64,000 nucleotides of DNA, from positions 248,001 through 312,000 of the forward strand of contig NZ_CBCPHV010000003.1 of NCBI RefSeq assembly GCF_965118635.1, given 5' to 3'. The notes under the pieces are model-generated. The model did not search any database. It was not told where the DNA came from and saw nothing but the letters and a program-made list of their open reading frames with translations. Position numbers and translations under genes: made by a program. Source of the DNA: Empedobacter brevis_A (GTDB taxonomy: Bacteria; Bacteroidota; Bacteroidia; Flavobacteriales; Weeksellaceae). Positions 60,301 to 64,000 of the stretch are shown here, one piece after another. Each line of letters opens with the position of its first letter. Positions within the stretch are counted from its first letter, which is position 1.

Positions 60301-60721
60301 TGTTAAATTAGAGCAATCAGGTCAAATAGATTTGCTAATTGACAGCAAAACATTAACTTTAGATTTAGAAGATTTTGAAATTGCTACAAAAGACATCCCT
60401 GGATGGACTGTAGCATCGAATTCTACTTTGACAGTAGCGCTTGATTTACAATTGACTAAAGAGTTGATTGATGAAGGTGTAGCTAGAGAATTAGTAAACA
60501 GAATTCAAAATCTAAGAAAAGAAACTGGATTAGAAGTAACCGACAAAATTATACTTAACTTAAAAAATGATGAATTAATCGTAAGTGCAGTTGAGCAAAA
60601 CAAAGATTACATTTGCTCTGAAACATTAGCAGAAGATCTTGTGTTACAAGACGAAGTAGCAAATGGAACAGAGGTTGAAATTAATGGATTGATCACGCAA
60701 ATTGCGATTGCTAAATTGTAA
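57314..60721 (+). CDS. ileS: Isoleucine--tRNA ligase
   Basis: Charges tRNA-Ile. The 1135-aa length is that of the longer Bacteroidota/eukaryote-like type. The HIGH-type motif is PGIHHVL near residues 57-62 within PSANGKPGIHHVLARSI. The editing domain is about 200-410 (LAWTTTPWTLPSNTALTVG, HTAPTFGADD), the KMSKS motif is GQKMSKRLGNAVDPF, and the anticodon-binding region has VRLSRRRFWRGDYSKDK. The C-terminal extension lacks an obvious zinc ribbon. It is the first gene of an ileS-dksA-lspA operon, four bases ahead of dksA. Confidence 0.97.
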   Translation: MAKKFREYKHLDLVQVSKETLEDWKLNNVFEKSISTRDGNPSFVFYEGPPSANGKPGIHHVLARSIKDIFCRFQTLKGKQVLRKAGWDTHGLPVELGTEKELGITKEDIGTKISIEEYNEACKRTVMRYTDLWNDLTEKMGYWVDMEDPYITYKPKYMESVWWLLKQIYDKNLLYKGYTIQPYSPKAGTGLSSHELNQPGTYQDVTDTTIVAQFKVKKDSTDLFNNFDGDVYLLAWTTTPWTLPSNTALTVGPNIDYVVVETFNQYTFEPIRVILGKPLVSKQFGKPYFLAETEEDFKVYAAGNKTIPYRIVGEYKGSDLVGTRYEQLLPWALPYENAEHAFQVIPGDFVTTEDGTGIVHTAPTFGADDARVAKDAGVPPMLVLDNHGNPVPLVDLQGRFVADLPEGYGGKYVKNEYYDDGTAPEKSVDVEIAILLKEQNKAFKVEKYKHSYPHCWRTDKPILYYPLDSWFIKVTDVKDRMVELNKEINWKPKATGEGRFGNWLENANDWNLSRSRYWGIPLPIWRTEEGDEELIIGSVEELVAEIEKSIAAGIQKSNPFQNFEVGNMSEENYDLIDLHKNVVDEITLVSASGKPMKREADLIDVWFDSGAMPYAQVHYPFENKELIDNGTMYPADFIAEGVDQTRGWFYTLHAIGTLVFDSKAYKNVMSNGLVLDKNGQKMSKRLGNAVDPFETLATYGPDATRWYMIANAQPWENLKFDIAGVDEVRRKFFGTLYNTYSFFALYANVDGFTFAEEEIPVSERAELDQWIISELNTLTKKVDAFLSEYEPTKAARAIQEFVIDNLSNWHVRLSRRRFWRGDYSKDKIAAYQTLYTVLETISILGSPIAPFFMDRLYKDLNAATGRNTSESVHLADFPIVDESLIKPELEEQTHLAQTATSMILSLRKLSDNKVRQPLQKVMIPVLNDTMKANLEAVSELLKQEVNVKEIQLLTNEEASSLLVKSIKPNFKVLGPKYGKEMKAISAATAELTNEEIVKLEQSGQIDLLIDSKTLTLDLEDFEIATKDIPGWTVASNSTLTVALDLQLTKELIDEGVARELVNRIQNLRKETGLEVTDKIILNLKNDELIVSAVEQNKDYICSETLAEDLVLQDEVANGTEVEINGLITQIAIAKL

Positions 60722-60725
60722 GCGT

Positions 60726-61112
60726 ATGGCAACAACAGATGAAAAAGTAAGGTACTCTGACGCAGAGTTGGAAGAGTTCAGAACAATAATTCAAGATAAA
60801 TTAGATCAAGCGATAAAAGATTACGAATTATTAAAAGAAGCTTATACAAACGATAGTAATAATGGTACTGATGATACATCACCAACGTTCAAAGCGTTTG
60901 AAGAAGGTTCTGAAACGATGTCGAAAGAACAAAATGCACAATTGGCAGCACGTCAAGATAAATTTATTCGTGACCTAAAAAATGCATTGTTACGTATTTC
61001 GAACAAAACATACGGTATTTGCCGTGTAACAGGAAAATTAATTAACAAAGATCGTTTGAAATTAGTTCCGCATGCAACATTAAGCATCGAGGCTAAAAAT
61101 ATGCAACGTTAA
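60726..61112 (+). CDS. dksA: TraR/DksA-family protein with degenerate zinc finger
   Basis: A 128-aa protein with a coiled-coil first half (about 10-85) and a C-terminal NKTYGICRVTGKLINKDRL segment followed by VPHATLSIEAKNMQR. In E. coli DksA the finger has four Cys; this protein has a single Cys in the whole chain (GIC), so zinc is unlikely to bind. Such fingers occur in other Bacteroidota DksA-like proteins. It probably enters the RNA polymerase secondary channel by family, but that is not shown. The frame opens eight codons earlier inside ileS; ATG at 60726 is preferred. Confidence 0.87.
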   Translation: MATTDEKVRYSDAELEEFRTIIQDKLDQAIKDYELLKEAYTNDSNNGTDDTSPTFKAFEEGSETMSKEQNAQLAARQDKFIRDLKNALLRISNKTYGICRVTGKLINKDRLKLVPHATLSIEAKNMQR

Positions 61113-61121
61113 TCAAGTATT

Positions 61122-61766
61122 TTGAAAAAAGTAGTACTCATTACCATTTTGGTTTTAATCATCGACCAAATCTCAAAATTTTACGTCAAAACACACTTTT
61201 TTTTAGGTGAAGATGTAGATGTATTGGGATGGTTTAAAATAGCATTTGTAGAAAATCCTGGAATGGCATATGGAATGCATTTCGGAGGCGAAACAGGTAA
61301 AATTGTTTTATCACTTCTACGAATCGCTTTAATCGGAATGATTATCTACTATATTAATGCATGGTCGAAGAAACTAAAAAATAATTTCTTTATCATTCCT
61401 ATTGCACTTGTTTTAGCAGGTGCGATAGGTAATGTGATTGATGGAATTTTTTATGGCGTTATTTTCGATAAAGGAACTACTTACAATGAAATGTTTCAGG
61501 ATTGGGTAGGCTATCATGGTCTTGCAGAAGCAAACTTTGCTGGTTATTCTAGCTGGTTTACAGGTTGTGTAGTAGATATGCTGTATTTCCCAATTGTGGA
61601 ATTTGATTGGCCTTCTTGGATTCCAATTATAGGCGGACAACATTATAAGTTCTTTCAGCCTGTGTTTAATATCGCAGATTCGGCTATTTTTATTGGAGGA
61701 CTAACGTTGTTTCTTTTCCGTAAAAAAGCCTTTACAACCGAGAATGGTGTAAGATTAAGATTTTAA
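61122..61766 (+). CDS. lspA: Signal peptidase II (lipoprotein signal peptidase)
   Basis: Cleaves lipoprotein signal peptides in the inner membrane. The 214-aa protein has four membrane helices, and VENPGMAYGMHFGGE, GAIGNVIDGIFYGVIFDKG, CVVDMLYFPI and FNIADSAIFIGG hold the two catalytic Asp in the usual order (GNxxD and FNxAD). The start is TTG at 61122, nine bases after the dksA TAA in the same frame; no ATG lies between. A strong terminator follows. Seven or more predicted lipoproteins in the window would depend on it. Confidence 0.95.
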   Translation: MKKVVLITILVLIIDQISKFYVKTHFFLGEDVDVLGWFKIAFVENPGMAYGMHFGGETGKIVLSLLRIALIGMIIYYINAWSKKLKNNFFIIPIALVLAGAIGNVIDGIFYGVIFDKGTTYNEMFQDWVGYHGLAEANFAGYSSWFTGCVVDMLYFPIVEFDWPSWIPIIGGQHYKFFQPVFNIADSAIFIGGLTLFLFRKKAFTTENGVRLRF

Positions 61767-61772
61767 AAAGAT

Positions 61773-61806
61773 AATCCTTCAGTTCAAACACTGAGGGATT
61801 TTTTTA
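61773..61806 (+). terminator. Terminator after ileS-dksA-lspA
   Basis: The stem ATCCTTCAGT / ACTGAGGGAT (one G-T pair) is followed by T7, six bases past the lspA stop codon. Confidence 0.88.
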
Positions 61807-61836
61807 CTATATTTATTTGAACAAGAATTGATTTTT

Positions 61837-62178
61837 ATGAATAGTTGGTTTAATCTTTTAACTGAAAGTTGTGACAAGAATGATTTGTCTGAATATGTCA
61901 CGATCTATCATATCAAAAGTTGTTCTTATGATAAGAGCTTTATAGGTAAAAGTATTTCTTTAAACGATATAATTTTAACAATAAATAAAGGTTTTATTGA
62001 TGTATAAAATGATATTTTAGAAATATATATTGCGGTAAAAAAAAATAATGTAAGTGATTTAATTGTGGTATATAATCCTTTCGAATTATTTGAAAATTCC
62101 TATGTTTATAAAGTAATTTCTAATATTAATGAAGAATTGAGGAATGAATTTATTATTAATTCGTTACAAATAAAATAA
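61837..62178 (+). pseudogene. Small gene interrupted by one in-frame stop (56 + 56 codons)
   Basis: ATG at 61837 opens a frame starting MNSWFNLLTESCDKND and ending KGFIDV at the TAA at 62005-62007. The same frame continues with NDILEIYIAVKKNNVSDLIV and runs to TAA at 62176-62178, ending INSLQIK. With one sense codon in place of the first stop the product is 113 aa. Both halves have protein-like composition, so I read it as a once-intact gene with a nonsense mutation. No family was recognised. The first 56-aa piece could still be made. Codon use is AT-rich as in the neighbours. Confidence 0.6.
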
Positions 62179-62274
62179 TAAAGAATAAAACTTTTTTAAT
62201 CTAAGTAGAGACTGTTTGGTTAAGAAAAATGCTTGTTTTATTTTTTTTTATAGAATGAAAAGTTATTCATAATA

Positions 62275-62307
62275 AAAAACTCCTTTCAAGAAATTGAAAG
62301 GAGTTTT
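62275..62307 (-). terminator. Terminator of the tRNA-Val array
   Basis: The stem AAAACTCCTTTCAA / TTGAAAGGAGTTTT with loop GAAA is followed on the minus strand by T, just past the last tRNA of the array in its direction of transcription. Confidence 0.93.
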
Positions 62308-62311
62308 GTTG

Positions 62312-62386
62312 TGGTCCCTACTGGATTCGAACCAGTGACCCCCTGCTTGTAAGGCAGGTGCTCTGAACCAACTGAGCTAAGAGACC
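62312..62386 (-). tRNA. tRNA-Val(UAC), copy 1 of 5 in map order
   Basis: A 75-nt cloverleaf read on the minus strand: acceptor GGTCTCT / AGGGACC, D-arm TTAGCTCAGTTGGTTCAGAG, anticodon stem CCTGC / GCAGG with loop CTTACAA giving anticodon TAC, and T-arm with GGTTCGAATCC. CCA is not encoded. It is the last in transcription order. Confidence 0.97.
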
Positions 62387-62428
62387 TTATTTAGAATTTT
62401 ATTAAAAAGACTTTCTAATGTCTTTGTG

Positions 62429-62503
62429 TGGTCCCTACTGGATTCGAACCAGTGACCCCCTGCTTGTAAGGCAGGTGCTCTGAACCAACTGAGCTAAGAG
62501 ACC
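62429..62503 (-). tRNA. tRNA-Val(UAC), copy 2 of 5
   Basis: A 75-nt sequence identical to copy 1, with anticodon loop CTTACAA. It is separated from copy 1 by a 42-bp spacer. Confidence 0.97.
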
Positions 62504-62545
62504 TTGTTTAGAATTTTATTAAAAAGACTTTCTAGTGTCTTTGTG

Positions 62546-62620
62546 TGGTCCCTACTGGATTCGAACCAGTGACCCCCTGCTTGTAAGGCAGGTGCTCTGA
62601 ACCAACTGAGCTAAGAGACC
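62546..62620 (-). tRNA. tRNA-Val(UAC), copy 3 of 5
   Basis: A 75-nt sequence identical to the other copies, with the same anticodon. It is separated from copy 2 by a 42-bp spacer. Confidence 0.97.
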
Positions 62621-62662
62621 TTATTTAGAATTTTATTAAAAAGACTTTCTACTGTCTTTATG

Positions 62663-62737
62663 TGGTCCCTACTGGATTCGAACCAGTGACCCCCTGCTTG
62701 TAAGGCAGGTGCTCTGAACCAACTGAGCTAAGAGACC
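62663..62737 (-). tRNA. tRNA-Val(UAC), copy 4 of 5
   Basis: A 75-nt sequence identical to the other copies. It is separated from copy 3 by a 42-bp spacer. Confidence 0.97.
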
Positions 62738-62778
62738 TATTTAGAATTTTATTAAAAAGACTTTCTATTGTCTTTGTG

Positions 62779-62853
62779 TGGTCCCTACTGGATTCGAACC
62801 AGTGACCCCCTGCTTGTAAGGCAGGTGCTCTGAACCAACTGAGCTAAGAGACC
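62779..62853 (-). tRNA. tRNA-Val(UAC), copy 5 of 5 (first transcribed)
   Basis: A 75-nt sequence identical to the other copies, separated from copy 4 by a 41-bp spacer. It is followed upstream (62854 onward) by AT-rich DNA that should hold the array promoter. Confidence 0.97.
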
Positions 62854-62979
62854 TTCGTAATTGGATTGCAAATATAGGGCTGTTTTTGAATAATCCAAAT
62901 AGTTAAAATAAAAAAAATTAAATAAAATTTAATGTTAAGACTTAACTCTTTTCATTTCAAAGAAATAATTTTCTAGATT

Positions 62980-63873
62980 TTAAAAAGAAATTTTAGTCTT
63001 TTTCTTTTTCTCTTCAATTTTAACTCCTTTAAATAGGTAAATAATTCCAATAAATGAGATAGAAATAGTAATGATAGAGAAAATAAATGCAGCACTTGTT
63101 GCTAAAGTTTCATCAAAATTGAATCGATGTGCAGCGTACATAAACACGGCTTCTCTAATTCCAAATCCACTAAATGAAATTATAGATAAAATTCCTGATA
63201 CTAAAAAGATCAATAAATAAATACTGAAATTCTCTGGATGAATATTTAATCCTTCTAAAACGAAATAAAGCATTCCTACTTGTATTAATTGTAAAACGAT
63301 AGAATAAATCATCGAATTGTAAAAAGTTCGTTTGTGGATAGGAAAAATAATTCCTAAAATGAATGGAACAGCTATAAAACCAATCAAAGAAAGGATTAAC
63401 GATCCATATTGTATCCAAGGATAATCAGTAAGGTTTGAAAAAAAAATTAAAAATATAATAATCAGTAACATGGCACAAAGTCCAATAATTTTGTCAAGAA
63501 AAACGGCTTGAGATATTTCTTTCAGACTAATTGTATAGTTTTTCTTCAAAATATATACTTTGTATGCATCGCCACCAATTCCTCCAGGAACAAAAGTGTT
63601 ATAAAACATTCCTAAAAAATATAAACGAGCATTTGATTTGTAAGATAAATCAAGGTTTATATCTCGAAAATAATAATCTAATCGAAAAACAGACAATGCT
63701 TGCGAAAGAACATAAAGTACAACAGCTATAAAAATATAAGCCCAATTGGCATTTTTATAATGACTGAAAATATCAAAAATATGCAACTTAACAAAGAAGA
63801 TATAATAGATTAATACAATACTAATCGTCAATTTAATTCCTGTTACGATATATTTTTTAGTTTTTGGATTCAA
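62980..63873 (-). CDS. Lysylphosphatidylglycerol synthase TM region / UPF0104-like membrane protein
   Basis: A 297-aa inner-membrane protein with about eight helices. It belongs to the YbhN/UPF0104 group related to the flippase half of MprF: FLGMFYNTFVPGGIGGDAYKVYIL near residues 87-110 is the family's hallmark (PGGxGGD), and SFSGFGIREAVFMYAA near the C-terminus is its second motif. It may move lipids or polyprenyl-linked precursors, but no synthase domain is present. The start is TTG at 63873, with no upstream ATG in frame. A TAAATTTG box (63899-63906) is 25 bases upstream. Confidence 0.88.
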   Translation of the reverse strand: MNPKTKKYIVTGIKLTISIVLIYYIFFVKLHIFDIFSHYKNANWAYIFIAVVLYVLSQALSVFRLDYYFRDINLDLSYKSNARLYFLGMFYNTFVPGGIGGDAYKVYILKKNYTISLKEISQAVFLDKIIGLCAMLLIIIFLIFFSNLTDYPWIQYGSLILSLIGFIAVPFILGIIFPIHKRTFYNSMIYSIVLQLIQVGMLYFVLEGLNIHPENFSIYLLIFLVSGILSIISFSGFGIREAVFMYAAHRFNFDETLATSAAFIFSIITISISFIGIIYLFKGVKIEEKKKKTKISF

Positions 63874-63898
63874 TTGAAATCTTTTGATAATTAAGACG

Positions 63899-63906
63899 CA
63901 AATTTA
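63899..63906 (-). promoter_or_regulatory. -7 promoter box TAAATTTG for the flippase-like gene
   Basis: Exact TAnnTTTG on the minus strand, 25 bases upstream of the TTG start at 63873. Confidence 0.5.
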
Positions 63907-63967
63907 GAGAATCTTCCATTAAACATTCAAAAAATTATTTAACAACTAATATTTGTTCGATATTATG

Positions 63968-63975
63968 TAGTTTTG
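63968..63975 (+). promoter_or_regulatory. -7 promoter box TAGTTTTG for a divergent gene leaving the window
   Basis: Exact TAnnTTTG on the plus strand, 19 bases ahead of an ATG at 63995, where the window ends after two codons (ATG CAA). A gene may start there, but nothing can be said about its product. Confidence 0.4.
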
Positions 63976-64000
63976 TGATTAAATTAATCGAATCATGCAA

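Larger units (their letters stand above)
62312..62853 (-). repeat. Tandem repeat: 117-bp unit (tRNA-Val plus 41-42 bp spacer), five copies
   Basis: Five identical tRNA-Val genes are separated by four nearly identical spacers. Each spacer holds an inverted repeat AAAGAC / GTCTTT that reads AAAGAC-loop-GTCTTTTT on the tRNA strand. The loop base between CTA and TG (plus strand) is A, G, C and T in the four spacers in turn. Confidence 0.95.

Noticed and set aside
61837..62178. Recoding of the internal TAA as a sense codon
   Set aside because: TAA is not a selenocysteine or pyrrolysine codon and no stimulatory structure is evident; a nonsense mutation is simpler.
62312..62853. The regular 117-bp repeats near the end as a CRISPR array
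   Set aside because: The repeated units are tRNA genes with a clear cloverleaf and the spacers are nearly identical, the opposite of CRISPR spacers.

Overview
The window is a piece of chromosome from a Bacteroidota bacterium, most likely class Flavobacteriia. Weeksellaceae such as Empedobacter would fit, but the genus is an inference from gene content and very low GC, not something I could test. The signs are a SusC/SusD pair, GLPGLI-family and DUF2723 proteins, NlpE-like lipoproteins, no Shine-Dalgarno sequences ahead of genes, and many copies of the Bacteroidota -7 promoter box TAnnTTTG just upstream of starts. I see no insertion sequence, prophage, CRISPR array, rRNA or obvious genomic island. 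Most of the window is core chromosome.

Layout. 1-4.8 kb: a symporter-proC-small gene operon (minus), recR with a family-2 glycosyltransferase (plus), and a His/Glu-rich lipoprotein. 4.8-9.5 kb (minus): rsfS-ftsH, then LUD protein-cdsA-psd (ribosome silencing, membrane proteolysis, phospholipid synthesis). 9.5-14.2 kb: birA, idi, a 6-pyruvoyl-tetrahydropterin synthase family gene, a peroxiredoxin, small membrane proteins, a YiiX-like lipoprotein and gcvT. 14.2-14.6 kb: a gene-free stretch holding a candidate small RNA. 14.6-19.9 kb (minus): RecB/AddA-type helicase-nuclease, uvrC and a small membrane protein. 20-24 kb: two small outer-membrane barrels (one frameshifted) and a BlaI/BlaR1-type regulator pair. 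24-30.7 kb: waaA, a DegT-family aminotransferase, galE, a Nudix hydrolase, two NlpE-like lipoproteins around an O6-alkylguanine repair gene, and lipA. 30.7-34.8 kb: three tandem GLPGLI-like secreted proteins, a CinA-family gene and an unknown protein. 34.8-41.7 kb: dicarboxylate symporter, DEAD-box helicase, rluD with a PASTA protein, ddl-coaD and rnhB. 41.9-48.2 kb: an isolated SusC/SusD pair and guaB. 48.4-53.6 kb: a giant DUF2723 membrane protein and two barrels. 53.6-57.1 kb: an ABC transporter operon with a DUF4836-like lipoprotein. 57.3-61.8 kb: ileS-dksA-lspA. 61.8-64 kb: a small broken gene, five tandem tRNA-Val genes and a flippase-like membrane protein.

Envelope biogenesis dominates: phospholipid synthesis (cdsA, psd), Kdo transfer (waaA), sugar-nucleotide genes (galE, aminotransferase), peptidoglycan precursor (ddl), lipoprotein processing (lspA), membrane quality control (ftsH) and several outer-membrane proteins. 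A second group is information processing and repair (recR, uvrC, RecB/AddA-like, ogt-like, rnhB, ileS, rluD, DEAD helicase).

I did not find a clear new multi-gene system. The most rewarding local observations are: a candidate orphan small RNA at about 14.4 kb; a convergent gene pair whose two stop codons sit in the loop of a shared 16-bp terminator stem; five identical tRNA-Val genes with hairpin spacers differing at one loop base; tandem GLPGLI paralogues with homogenised 5' ends; a one-base frameshift in a porin-like gene; a small gene split by one in-frame stop; promoters so close to start codons that leaderless mRNAs are implied; and a terminator hairpin ending a few bases before the CinA start.
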